Shown: in pieces, positions 25,275 through 34,169 of the stretch
Position numbering within the stretch: position 1 is the first letter of the stretch
How the letters are laid out: each line of letters begins with the position of its first letter
Origin: Hydrogenophaga sp. BPS33
GTDB taxonomy: Bacteria; Pseudomonadota; Gammaproteobacteria; Burkholderiales; Burkholderiaceae_C
NCBI RefSeq assembly: GCF_009859475.1
Contig: NZ_CP044549.1
Span: forward strand, 868,001-932,000
Reading direction: 5' to 3'
DNA: 64,000 nt
The notes under the pieces: model-generated
What the model was told of the DNA's origin: nothing
Seen by the model: only the letters and a program-made list of their open reading frames with translations
Database searches by the model: none
Program-made: the position numbers and the translations under genes

Positions 25275-26417
25275 TCAGCGGCCGAGCAGTTGCCGCGAGA
25301 TGATGAGACGGTGGATTTCGTTGGTGCCTTCGAGGATCTGGTTGAGCTTGGCGTCGCGCATCATGCGTTCCACCGGGTACTCCTTCGAATAGCCATAGGC
25401 GCCGTGCACTTGCACGGCTTCGAGCGTGACCTCCATGGCCACGTCGGTGACGAAGCACTTGGTCATCGACGACAGCAGCGTCAGGCGCGAGAGATCGCCC
25501 GCGTCAATTTCGCGAGCGGTGTTGTAGAGCAGGGCGCGCGCGGCTTCGATCTTCATCGCCATGTCGGCGATCTTGAACTGGATGGCCTGGAAATCCGCGA
25601 TGCGTTTGCCGAACTGGCGGCGCTCCTGCGCATAGCGGATCGATTCGTCCAGAGCCCCTTGCGCCAGCCCGAGCGACGACGCCGCCAGCGTGGGGCGGTT
25701 CATGTCCAGGATGCGCATGCATTGCTTGAAGCCCTGGCCTTCGGCGCCGATCATGCAATCGGCCTCGACGCGCACGTTGTCCAGGTACAAAGGGTAGGTC
25801 GGCGAACCATGCCGGCCCATCTTCTCCTCCTTCGGACCGACGCTGAAGCCGGGCTTGGTGGTGTCGACCAGAAACGCGCTGATGCCGTTGTGCCCACCCG
25901 CCTCGGTGGTCTTGGCGAACACCAGGATCCATTGCGCCTGCGCGCCCCAGGTGACCCAGTTCTTGCGCCCGTTGATCACATAGCTGTCGCCATCGCGGCG
26001 CGCGGTGGTGCGCAGCGAGGACACGTCCGACCCCGCTTCGGGCTCGCTCATGGCAACGCCCACGATGGTGCGTCCCTTGGCCGCCAACGGCAGCCAGCGC
26101 TGTTTCTGCGCATCGGAGCCGAAATGCAGCAGCGGCAGGATCAGCCCAATGGAATTGTTGGAGCACAGCGTGGACGCGGCCAGGGACACCTTGCCGATGG
26201 CTTCCTTGGCCAGACACACGGACGTCAGATCACCACCCGGGCCGCCGTACTGCTCGGGCACCCACATCTGCAGCAAACCCATGTCACCGAACACCTCGAC
26301 GAGTTCGTCGGGGAAGTTGTCGTTCTCCTCCATGTGGCGCACCAGCGGGCGCACCTTTTCTTCGGCCAGCCGCGTGACGGTGTCGCGCAGCAGGGTTTGT
26401 TCTTCGGTCAGTTGCAT
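25275..26417 (-). CDS. Acyl-CoA dehydrogenase (canonical SCAD/MCAD-like), 380 aa
   Basis: Full-length homotetramer-type acyl-CoA dehydrogenase: GVAMSEPEAGSDVSSLRTTA near 120-140, YVINGRKNWVTWG, RRQFGKRIADFQAIQFKIADM, VQVHGAYGYSKEYPVERMMRD and ILEGTNEIHRLIISRQLLGR. Catalytic Glu363 is present in LEGTNE, unlike the paired dehydrogenases elsewhere in this window. It overlaps the stop of the FAD monooxygenase gene by 10 bases and sits 24 bases before the hydratase, consistent with one operon. Confidence 0.93.
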   Translation of the reverse strand: MQLTEEQTLLRDTVTRLAEEKVRPLVRHMEENDNFPDELVEVFGDMGLLQMWVPEQYGGPGGDLTSVCLAKEAIGKVSLAASTLCSNNSIGLILPLLHFGSDAQKQRWLPLAAKGRTIVGVAMSEPEAGSDVSSLRTTARRDGDSYVINGRKNWVTWGAQAQWILVFAKTTEAGGHNGISAFLVDTTKPGFSVGPKEEKMGRHGSPTYPLYLDNVRVEADCMIGAEGQGFKQCMRILDMNRPTLAASSLGLAQGALDESIRYAQERRQFGKRIADFQAIQFKIADMAMKIEAARALLYNTAREIDAGDLSRLTLLSSMTKCFVTDVAMEVTLEAVQVHGAYGYSKEYPVERMMRDAKLNQILEGTNEIHRLIISRQLLGR

Positions 26418-28099
26418 GCAGTCTCCTTGGTCTGGGTATCCGTTGTATCAGCGGCGGAGGGGCTGCCGCAGCCACTCACCCGTGCCAGTGTGTCGGCGAT
26501 GTCCGCGGGGACATCCTCGCCGCGCCACGCGACATGGCCATCCGGGCGCACCAGCACAAGCGCGCGTTCGTAGGCCTGGCGGACATCGGCATGGGCCGAC
26601 CAGTCCAGCACCGTCAGCGGCATGCCGCGTTGCGCGGCAGCGCGCTCCAGCGCGGAGGTGTCGACGCCAGCGCGGGTCTTGACGAGTGCGAACCCCCGGC
26701 CAAAGCTGTCGAGCGTGGAGACCTCGGGTGCCAGCCACACATGCGGTGCGCGGTGGCCCGGGCGCGAGGTCTGCTCGTAGGTGCTCACCGTGTCTTGCGG
26801 TTCGGCGGTGCCGTCGGGCGCCACCACCGGAGAGCCTTCGTAGCGAAAGCCCAGATGGATGCCGATGGTGTACCACTCGCGGCGCATCGCCTCGGTGTAG
26901 GCGTCGCCAAAGGTCTTGCGCGCCGCGTCGCCCGCCGCTCCAGGTTCGAACACCGCCGCACTGAGCGACTCGCGCGGCTTGAGCATGGACTTGAGGTTGT
27001 GCGTGGCCTCGTTCACGTTGCGGATGGCCACCGGGCGCCGTTCGACTTCATAGGACGCCAGCAACTGCGGGCCACCCCAGCCGCGCAGCACCGCTTCCAG
27101 CTTCCAGCTCAGGTCCACCGAGTCCTGCAGGCCCATGTTCATGCCGAAGCCGCCGGTGGGCGAGGTCAGGTGGGCCGCGTCGCCGGCGATCTTCACGCGC
27201 GCCGTGCCATAGCCATCGGCCACCAGTTGGCGGCGCACCCAGGGCAGCAAGGACAAGGTCTTGAACTCGAAATCGTCGCGCCCTACGGCGCGGCGGAATA
27301 CCTTGCACACCTCTTCTTCGGTGAGCGTGCGCATGGTCTCATCGCCGACGATGGAGAAGCGCCACTGGTCGCGGCCGTTGATGGCAACCACGGTCGCATA
27401 GGTGCCTTCCGGCCCGATGAAGATGTAGCGGTACGCGGGCCGCTTGTCGTGCAAATTCTCCAGCCCCTTGCATTCGAAGATGGCGTTGGTGGTGTACGTG
27501 AGCGCCGGAATGCCCGACATGCGAATGCCCAGGGCTTCGCGCACCTTGCTCGCACCGCCGTCGCAACCGATGAGGTATTGGCAGTGCACCGTCTCCTCCA
27601 CACCGGTCTGCACGTGGCGCAGCCGCACCCGAACGCCATCGTCCGATTCTTCGTGCGACAGGTATTCGGTGTGGTAGCGCAGATCGGTCTTGCCGCTGCG
27701 CTGCACGAAACGCGTGAGCACCGGGTCGAAGAAATTCTGCGGGCAGCGCTCGCGCTTCTCCGGGCTTTGCGCGGGCTTGACTTCGTCCTGCACCGACGGG
27801 AACGCCTCGCGGCCGAATTCGTACCCGCCGTGCAGTTGCGATACCCAGGCACAGTCCTGCGGATACGCGCGGTTGTAGCCCGCTGCGTGCACCCAATCGA
27901 TGATGTCCCAGCGGCGGCAGAACTCCATGGACCGGATACCGATCATGTCCATCTTGGGCTGGTGCACCTGGCCGTCGCTGCGCTCGATCAAAAGGGACTC
28001 GATACCGCGCCAGCCCAGGTCGCCCGCCAGCGCCAGGCCAATGGGCCCGGCGCCGACGATCAACACCGGGACCGAACGCGAAGTGGAAGAACTCGACAT
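26408..28099 (-). CDS. FAD-dependent aromatic monooxygenase (PheA/TfdB/UbiH-like), 563 aa
   Basis: Group A flavoprotein hydroxylase. The N-terminal FAD motif VLIVGAGPIGLALAGDLGWRG carries GxGxxG at about 17-22; the CDGGASKVRE DG motif is near 190; the GDAAHLTSPTGGFGMNMG motif (second FAD/NAD GD box) is near 320. A C-terminal thioredoxin-like domain is suggested by the last 130 residues. ATG 28099 was chosen for its AGGGAG at 9 bases; an ATG at 28123 overlaps the SBP stop but lacks a ribosome site. Likely hydroxylates a phenolic or arylpropionate-type compound (family knowledge; substrate unknown). Confidence 0.9.
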   Translation of the reverse strand: MSSSSTSRSVPVLIVGAGPIGLALAGDLGWRGIESLLIERSDGQVHQPKMDMIGIRSMEFCRRWDIIDWVHAAGYNRAYPQDCAWVSQLHGGYEFGREAFPSVQDEVKPAQSPEKRERCPQNFFDPVLTRFVQRSGKTDLRYHTEYLSHEESDDGVRVRLRHVQTGVEETVHCQYLIGCDGGASKVREALGIRMSGIPALTYTTNAIFECKGLENLHDKRPAYRYIFIGPEGTYATVVAINGRDQWRFSIVGDETMRTLTEEEVCKVFRRAVGRDDFEFKTLSLLPWVRRQLVADGYGTARVKIAGDAAHLTSPTGGFGMNMGLQDSVDLSWKLEAVLRGWGGPQLLASYEVERRPVAIRNVNEATHNLKSMLKPRESLSAAVFEPGAAGDAARKTFGDAYTEAMRREWYTIGIHLGFRYEGSPVVAPDGTAEPQDTVSTYEQTSRPGHRAPHVWLAPEVSTLDSFGRGFALVKTRAGVDTSALERAAAQRGMPLTVLDWSAHADVRQAYERALVLVRPDGHVAWRGEDVPADIADTLARVSGCGSPSAADTTDTQTKETACN

Positions 28100-28119
28100 C
28101 GTATTGCGCTCCCTGTGAC

Positions 28120-29103
28120 TCATTCCAGTGAGGCGCCCGACGCCTTCACGACATCCGCCCACTTCTTCACTTCAGCCTTGATGAAGGCGTCGAACACCTG
28201 CGGCGAACTGCCCACGGGGGTGGCGCCGCCTTGTTCGAGTTTTGTGCGCACGTCGGGCAGCTTCAACACCTCGGCGGTTTCCCGGTAGAGCAGATCGATC
28301 ACCGGCCTGGGCGTGCCCACGGGCGCGAGAAAGCCGTGCCACCCCACGACGTCGAAGCCCTTGAGCGTTTCGGAGACCGCCGGCACGTTGGGCAGTGCGG
28401 CGGCGCGCTGGACGCTGGTGACCGCGAGCGCGCGCACCTTGCCCGCATCTGCCTGGGGCTTGAGGTCGACCATGCTGCCGATCAAGGCATCGATCTGGCC
28501 ACTGATCACATCCGTCATCGCGGCAATCGCGCCCTTGTACGGAATGTGTTGCATCTTGACCTTGGCCATGTCGTTGATCAGCTCGCCGGCCAGGTGGTTG
28601 GCGGTGCCGTTGCCACCCGAGCCGAAGGTCAAGGGCTTGGGGCTTTTGCGGGCCAGGTCGATCAGCTCGGCCACGTTGTTCACGGGCAGCGTGGAGCGCG
28701 TCACGATCATCAGCGGCGCGCTGGTGGTCATGGTCACGGCCACCAGATCCTTGAGCATGTACGAGCTGGACGGATCGCTCAGGAAGCCCGCGCCGGTGGC
28801 CTGCGCCACGGTGCCCATGTAGAGCGTGTAACCGTCGGGCGCGGCCTCGGTCACGGTCTTGGCGGCGATGGCTCCATTGGCGCCCGGCTTGTTCTCGACC
28901 ACGATGGTCTGCTTGAGCCGTTCGCCCAGGCGGGCGCCGACGGTGCGCGCCACGATGTCGGTGGAGCTGCCGGCGGGGAATGGCACGACCACGCGGATCG
29001 GCTTGGACGGGTAGGTCTGCGCCACGGCGGCCAAGGGCAGCGTGGCGAGCATGGCGCCCGCGGCGAGGGCGCCGAGTGCGAATGTTCTTCGGGATGGGAT
29101 CAC
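28120..29103 (-). CDS. Bug/TctC-family solute-binding protein, 327 aa, GTG start
   Basis: Signal peptide core RTFALGALAAGAMLATLPLA with cleavage near AVAQ, then TYPSKPIRVVVPFPAGSSTDIVAR, TIVVENKPGANGAI and GNGTANHLAGEL. Start decided by the ribosome site: AGGAGA stands just upstream and GTG 29103 follows. An ATG between them opens only the two-codon frame ATG-AAG-TGA, which overlaps the GTG and could tune initiation. Ends at 28120, about 20 bases before the monooxygenase start. Confidence 0.9.
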   Translation of the reverse strand: MIPSRRTFALGALAAGAMLATLPLAAVAQTYPSKPIRVVVPFPAGSSTDIVARTVGARLGERLKQTIVVENKPGANGAIAAKTVTEAAPDGYTLYMGTVAQATGAGFLSDPSSSYMLKDLVAVTMTTSAPLMIVTRSTLPVNNVAELIDLARKSPKPLTFGSGGNGTANHLAGELINDMAKVKMQHIPYKGAIAAMTDVISGQIDALIGSMVDLKPQADAGKVRALAVTSVQRAAALPNVPAVSETLKGFDVVGWHGFLAPVGTPRPVIDLLYRETAEVLKLPDVRTKLEQGGATPVGSSPQVFDAFIKAEVKKWADVVKASGASLE

Positions 29104-29170
29104 TTCATGTCTCCTGGTGAGTGGCTGTGGCAAATCGATGGGACGGCGATGGGACGGCGATGTGGAGGCG

Positions 29171-30310
29171 TCAAGCATCGGGCGGGTTGTGTTGCCCGAT
29201 GGCGGGGGCTGGGGAGCGCGGCGTGAGCAACTGGCCGTCGATCTGCGCGGGGTGCCGGGGCACACGGATGCGGCCCGATGGCGTGTCCATCTCGGAATAG
29301 ATCCGGTTGTGCAGCACCTGCGGATCGCTGAAGTGCTCGCGCGGGCTGTTGACGGGGGCGACCGGCACGTCCATCTCGGTGAACACGGCCACCCATTCGG
29401 CGGAGCTGCGCGTCTTCAAGGGGCCTGCCACGCGCTCGAAGAAGGTGCGTGTCATTTCCTTCTTGTCGGTGATGCGCTTGAGGTCTTCCTTCCACTCCGG
29501 GTGCCCCACGGCTTCGAGCGTGCGGCCGAGCTGCTTGCCGGTGACCGGCGACACCACGATGTGGCCGTCCAGCGTGGCCAGGATCGGCTGTGGCGTGTAG
29601 GCCGGTGCCGCCGTGTCCTCCAGATAGGTCATGTTCTGGAACATGTCCGTGAAATTGAAGTAGGACATGATGTCCAGCATCGAGGTCTGCAGGTGCACGG
29701 CCTGTCCGGTGCGGTCGCGTTTGACCAGTGCGGCCAGGGCCATCTGCGCGCAGAAGACGGCGACGATCTTGTCCACCAGATAGGACTCGCTGGCCTTGGG
29801 CGTTCCACCTGCGGCTTCGAAGAACGCAAGGCCGGTGCGGCCTTGCAGCAGCGCGTCGTACGCCGGCTCGCTGGCTGCAGGGCCATCAGCGCCGAAGCCG
29901 GTGATGGAGAAATGCACCAGGCGCGGATTCAACGCACGGGTCGCTTCGTAGCCCAGGCCAAGGCTGGCCGAGACATGGGGCCGCCAGTTTTCGATGTAGA
30001 GGTCGGCTTCGGCGATCAATGCCTTCATGCGCTGCATGTCCTGCGGCGCCTTCAGGTCCAGCGACACGCTCTTCTTGCCGTGGTTGGCGTTCGTCCACGG
30101 CACGCTGGTGCCACCTTGCTTGTGTCCAAAATTGCGGTAGGGGTCGCCCGTGGGCGGCTCGACCTTGAGCACGTGGGCGCCGAGGTCCGACAGCATCTGC
30201 GCGCACAGAGGGCCCGACAGGTAGCTGCTGCATTCGAGGACCTTCACACCCTCCAGGGGGCGGCCCGCAGCGCCATCGAGCGGGGAGGGAAACAGGGGAG
30301 CAGAAGTCAT
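29171..30310 (-). CDS. CaiB/BaiF family III CoA-transferase, 379 aa
   Basis: LEGVKVLECSSYLSGPLCAQMLSDLGAHVLKVEPPTGDP, NHGKKSVSLDLKAPQ and EPAYDALLQGRTG, with Asp180 (YLVDKIVAV) at the nucleophile position and the C-terminal VPRHPAQIDG segment. ATG 30310 or ATG 30346 could start it; neither has a strong ribosome site and 30310 removes a short non-conserved leader. It follows the CoA ligase after 113 bases and precedes a binding protein. Diverged from the other four transferases in the window. Confidence 0.88.
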   Translation of the reverse strand: MTSAPLFPSPLDGAAGRPLEGVKVLECSSYLSGPLCAQMLSDLGAHVLKVEPPTGDPYRNFGHKQGGTSVPWTNANHGKKSVSLDLKAPQDMQRMKALIAEADLYIENWRPHVSASLGLGYEATRALNPRLVHFSITGFGADGPAASEPAYDALLQGRTGLAFFEAAGGTPKASESYLVDKIVAVFCAQMALAALVKRDRTGQAVHLQTSMLDIMSYFNFTDMFQNMTYLEDTAAPAYTPQPILATLDGHIVVSPVTGKQLGRTLEAVGHPEWKEDLKRITDKKEMTRTFFERVAGPLKTRSSAEWVAVFTEMDVPVAPVNSPREHFSDPQVLHNRIYSEMDTPSGRIRVPRHPAQIDGQLLTPRSPAPAIGQHNPPDA

Positions 30311-30423
30311 TTGGGGTCTCGGTGGCTGATCGATTCGGGTAGCCATGGTGCCGAGCCAGCACGAACGCGTAAATGACTTCTTTCGTCTCCTCTTATATGC
30401 AAACGGCGGGTGAGGATGCGCGA

Positions 30424-32097
30424 TCAGCGCCCGGTGGTCTCTGCGGCGTGCACGCGCGAGGCCTCGCGGTCCCAGCAATCGGCGGTAATGCCTTCGGCCT
30501 TGAGGCGGTACTTCTCAATCCGGTCGGTCGGTGTGCGCGGCAGGTGGTCGCGGAATGCGACGTAGCGCGGCACGGCGAAATACGCCATGCGCGCCTCGCA
30601 CCAATCCACCAGTTCCTGTGCCGGCAGCGCAACGCCATCGCGCAACACCACCACGGCCTTGACATCCTCGTCGCCCACCTCGGCGGGCACGCCCACCACG
30701 CAGGACTCCTTCACGCTGGGGTGGCTGTTGATCACGGACTCGACCTCGAACGATGAGATGTTCTCGCCACGGCGGCGCAGTGCCTGCTTCTTGCGATCGA
30801 CGAAGTAGAAGTAGCCATCGGCATCTGCGCGGCCGAGATCGCCGGTGTGGATCCAGAAATTGCGAAACAGCTCCAGCGTGGCATCCGGGTCCTTGTAGTA
30901 ACCCATGGTGCCCAGAAACTTGCGCTCGGGCTGCACCACGATTTCACCCACCTTGCCGGCGGGCACGTCCATGTCGTTGTCGTCGACCACCTTGACGCGG
31001 TAGCCCGTGATCGGTTGGCCGCAAGACCCGATGCGGCGCGCGTCATACGGGTTGACCAGGCAAGCATTGCACTCGGTCATGCCATAGAGCTCAAGCAACT
31101 GCGTGTTGAAGCGCCGCTCGAACGCCTGGAACACGTCGGTGGGCGCCGATGAGCCGACCAGCAGGCGCAGCGGGTTGTCCGCGTCGTGGGGCGACGGTGC
31201 TTGCTTCATGAGGATGGCGAGAATGCTGCCCAGGTATTTGGCGGACGTGCATTCCCAGCGCCGGCAGTCTTCCAGCATGCGGCTGGCGGAGAAGCGGTCC
31301 ACCACGACGGCCTTGGCGTCGGCCAGCAAGGCCGGCCCGGTGGTGCCGTGTGCGGCCGCATGGAAGAACGGCAGGCCCGTGTAGAGCACATCGTCTTCGG
31401 TGTAGCGCGCGTACTGCACGGCGCTGCGCCAGATCTGGTACCAATAGTGGTGGCTGAACATCACACCCTTGGAGCGCCCCGTGGTGCCGGAGGTGAACGA
31501 GATGCTGGACAGTGCGTTGAAGGCGACCTCCCGCTCGGGTGTGTTCTCGCCGTGCGAGGTGAGCTCCTCCCAGGTCAAGGCACCGCCGCGCGGCCACCGT
31601 GGCAGTACGGGGCCGGCCACCGGCGCGGCGCGGCGCAGCACGATGTGGTTCACCTGGGCGAGTTCGTCCGACAGTGGCAGCAGTTGTTCGGCATACCGCT
31701 CGTCCAGCACCACGGCTACGCTGTCGGACTGCGCGATCTGCCAGCGCAGGCCCTCGCCGCGCAAGGCCACGTTGATCGGAATGATCGCCGCGCCGATGCG
31801 GTTGAGGCCGAACCACAAGGCCATGAACTCGATGCAATTGGGCAGCATGGCCGCGACCTTGTCGCCAGGCTTCACGCCCAGCGCGAGCAGGCCGTTGGCC
31901 ACGCGGTTGGCATTCAGGTGAACCTGTTCGAGAGCGTGGCCTTCGTCGTGGAACTGGAACACAACACGATCGGGATGGCGCCGCGCCTTGTCTTCCAGAA
32001 TCTTGTGCAGAACCCGATCGGTGAGCGCGTGCTCCTGCATCTGCCAGTGGTCCCATTTGCGTTGCGCACGGACGAATTTGTCATCCCATCGACCCAT
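30424..32097 (-). CDS. AMP-forming acyl-CoA synthetase (CaiC/FadD-like), 557 aa
   Basis: ANL superfamily ligase: P-loop SISFTSGTTGRSKG near 200, YGMTECNACL (A5 motif), IHTGDLGRADADGYFYFVDRKKQALRRRGENIS (A7/A8, hinge) and C-terminal Lys in TDRIEKYRLK. It activates a carboxylic acid with ATP to acyl-AMP, then acyl-CoA. First gene of the long leftward operon, with about 210 bases to the divergent isocitrate-lyase-like gene. The substrate cannot be read from sequence; the neighbouring oxygenases suggest an aromatic or cyclic acid. Confidence 0.92.
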   Translation of the reverse strand: MGRWDDKFVRAQRKWDHWQMQEHALTDRVLHKILEDKARRHPDRVVFQFHDEGHALEQVHLNANRVANGLLALGVKPGDKVAAMLPNCIEFMALWFGLNRIGAAIIPINVALRGEGLRWQIAQSDSVAVVLDERYAEQLLPLSDELAQVNHIVLRRAAPVAGPVLPRWPRGGALTWEELTSHGENTPEREVAFNALSSISFTSGTTGRSKGVMFSHHYWYQIWRSAVQYARYTEDDVLYTGLPFFHAAAHGTTGPALLADAKAVVVDRFSASRMLEDCRRWECTSAKYLGSILAILMKQAPSPHDADNPLRLLVGSSAPTDVFQAFERRFNTQLLELYGMTECNACLVNPYDARRIGSCGQPITGYRVKVVDDNDMDVPAGKVGEIVVQPERKFLGTMGYYKDPDATLELFRNFWIHTGDLGRADADGYFYFVDRKKQALRRRGENISSFEVESVINSHPSVKESCVVGVPAEVGDEDVKAVVVLRDGVALPAQELVDWCEARMAYFAVPRYVAFRDHLPRTPTDRIEKYRLKAEGITADCWDREASRVHAAETTGR

Positions 32098-32308
32098 CTC
32101 AAAACACCCTCAATTTCAATGGCAAGTCCATGGCGAAAGATCGTACCGGCTCAAACCCTCGATTCCCAAGCCCCGGTCATATGAGAAACATCTGACTCAA
32201 GACGCCATCCATGGGCGCAGCGCGCGCTCGCGCGGCGACACTTGAACGCCACAGCGGAGCATGCCGATCGGCGGCCTGTTCCCGCGTGGTTCAAGCTCCA
32301 CTGCATCC
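32098..32308. promoter_or_regulatory. Divergent promoter region (ligase operon / ring-cleavage operon)
   Basis: 211 bases between starts at 32097 (minus) and 32309 (plus), with no gene. The left half is AT-richer (around 32098-32200) and likely holds both promoters. An earlier in-frame ATG at 32261 (with GGAG one base upstream, too close) is possible for the plus-strand gene but would add a poorly conserved leader. The LysR gene that probably controls the operon lies at its far end, not here. Confidence 0.5.
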
Positions 32309-33175
32309 ATGGGTTCTGCCACCAAAATCGCGCTCAAGGAGCGCGTGGCCCGCAAAGACGGGTTGATCGTTCCCGGCGCGTTCAACGCGCTGAGCGCCCG
32401 CGTGATCGCCGACCTGGGTTATGAGGCGGTCTACCTCACCGGCGCCGGGTTGACCAACATGCACTACGGCCTGCCCGACCTGGGCTACATCGGCGTGCAG
32501 GAGGTCGTCCAGCACACCGCCTGCATCCGCGACGCCGTGGAGCTTCCGCTGATCGTGGATATCGACACCGGGTTTGGCAACGCCCTCAATGTGCGCCACA
32601 CCATCCGCCAGGTGGAGCGCGCGGGCGCGGACGCCGTACAGATCGAAGACCAGGCCAGCCCCAAGCGCTGCGGCCACTTCAGCGGCAAGCAGGTGATCGG
32701 CGTGGGCGAGATGGTGGGCAAGATCAAGGCCGCCGTCGACGCGCGCAGCGACGAGAACTTCCAGATCATCGCCCGCACCGACGCCCGGTCCACGGAAGGC
32801 TTCGAGGGCGCGATCGAACGCGCACAGCGCTATGCCGAGGCGGGGGCCGACATCCTGTTCGTCGAAGCCACCGAGAGCGATGCCGAGGTGCGCGAACTGA
32901 CGCAGCGCCTTCAAGTGCCGCAGGTGATGAACATCGTGGTGGGCGGCAAGACGCCCGCGCTGGATGGCGAGGAACTCGCGCGCCTGGGCTTTGGCATCGT
33001 GCTCTACGCCAATGCGGCGCTGCAGGGCGCGGTGCTGGGCATGCAGCGCTCGCTGGGTGAACTCCAGAAGCGTCGCCGCCTGGACGAAGACCCTACGCTC
33101 GTCGTGCCGTTCCAGGAACGCCAGCGCCTGGTGGACAAACCGCTTTTTGACGCGCTGGAAAAGCGCTATGCATGA
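32309..33175 (+). CDS. Isocitrate lyase/PEP mutase family lyase (methylisocitrate-lyase-like), 288 aa
   Basis: TIM-barrel C-C lyase. DIDTGFGN (Asp84, Asp86 bind Mg) and the catalytic loop SPKRCGHFSGK with Cys121 (the K-[KR]-C-G-H signature of isocitrate and methylisocitrate lyases), then QIEDQ and IIARTDA. Family members split 2-methylisocitrate, 2,3-dimethylmalate or oxaloacetate. In an operon with a ring-cleavage dioxygenase, a fumarylpyruvate-hydrolase-like enzyme and a PrpF isomerase, it may cleave a substituted malate formed from the ring (inference). ATG 32309 keeps the family N-terminus. Confidence 0.9.
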   Translation: MGSATKIALKERVARKDGLIVPGAFNALSARVIADLGYEAVYLTGAGLTNMHYGLPDLGYIGVQEVVQHTACIRDAVELPLIVDIDTGFGNALNVRHTIRQVERAGADAVQIEDQASPKRCGHFSGKQVIGVGEMVGKIKAAVDARSDENFQIIARTDARSTEGFEGAIERAQRYAEAGADILFVEATESDAEVRELTQRLQVPQVMNIVVGGKTPALDGEELARLGFGIVLYANAALQGAVLGMQRSLGELQKRRRLDEDPTLVVPFQERQRLVDKPLFDALEKRYA

Positions 33176-34142
33176 TATGGAACACGCCCCCGATTTCGAC
33201 CGCACGCAGACACTGCCCGAGCTGCATGCCTTGCTCGACGGTGTGCAGATGAAGAACGGCTGGGCCAAGCCCACGCCGTCGATGTACCCGCAACCCAAAC
33301 AGCCCTTCGTGCCCGCGCACTGGCGCTATGCGCATGCCCATGCGGCGCTGCACGCGGCCGGCCGCCTGGTGGGCACCGAATGGGCCGAACGGCGCAACCT
33401 GATCATGGCCAACCCGGTGCCGGGCAATCATTTCCCCACCGTCAACTCGCTGGTGGCGGCCTACCAGATGGTGAAGGCGGGCGAGACCGCGCGCAGCCAC
33501 CGCCACATGCCCAACGCCATGCGGATCGCGCTCGACTCGAAGGCGCAAACCTACACCATCGTCGAAGGGGTGAAGGTGCCGATGGAGCCGGGGGACGTGC
33601 TGCTCACACCCAACTGGTGCTACCACGGGCACTCGAACGAGGCCGACGTGGATGCCTACTGGATCGACATCCTGGATTCGCCCACGGTGCACCTGCTCGG
33701 CCCCATGTTCTTCGAACACCATCCTCAGGCCGTGTCCACCGACGGCGAGGTGGCGCCGGACTCTCCGATGCGCGTGGCCTACGCCGACTACCGGCCACGC
33801 CTGGCGGCCCAGCCCGAGATGGCCCCGGGTGTGCGCACGCTCGCGCTGGCGCCCGGTGTGCTGCCCACGTTCGACCGCACCGCCATCGAACTCGCAACGG
33901 GTGCGCGCTGGTCGCCCGGGCGCAGCACCGCGAGCGAGATCTTCGTCGTCATCGAAGGCCAGGGCCGTTCGCAGTTCGACGATTGCAGCTTTTCCTGGGA
34001 ACGGGGCGACATCGTGGCCGTGCCTTACTGGACGGCGGCCACCCACACCAGCGAGGGCGGCGACGCGGTGCTGCTGCGCATGTCCGACCGGCCCATGCTG
34101 GACAAGCTGGGATGGCTGCGCGAAGAGTCCGTGGTGTCCTGA
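33168..34142 (+). CDS. Gentisate 1,2-dioxygenase-like bicupin, 324 aa
   Basis: Bicupin Fe(II) dioxygenase of the gentisate/1-hydroxy-2-naphthoate/salicylate type. The N-terminal cupin carries the metal-binding SHRHMPNAMR (His111, His113), VPMEPGDVLLTPNW and CYHGH (His153). The C-terminal cupin (about 210-324) is less conserved (STASEIFVVIEGQG). ATG 33168 overlaps the lyase stop by 8 bases; ATG 33177 is an alternative. Cleaves the ring between the carboxyl-bearing carbon and the adjacent hydroxylated carbon to a pyruvate derivative. The next gene fits as the hydrolase for that product. Confidence 0.88.
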   Translation: MHDMEHAPDFDRTQTLPELHALLDGVQMKNGWAKPTPSMYPQPKQPFVPAHWRYAHAHAALHAAGRLVGTEWAERRNLIMANPVPGNHFPTVNSLVAAYQMVKAGETARSHRHMPNAMRIALDSKAQTYTIVEGVKVPMEPGDVLLTPNWCYHGHSNEADVDAYWIDILDSPTVHLLGPMFFEHHPQAVSTDGEVAPDSPMRVAYADYRPRLAAQPEMAPGVRTLALAPGVLPTFDRTAIELATGARWSPGRSTASEIFVVIEGQGRSQFDDCSFSWERGDIVAVPYWTAATHTSEGGDAVLLRMSDRPMLDKLGWLREESVVS

Positions 34143-34169
34143 ACCCTTTGCCCTTTCTACTGATCACCG

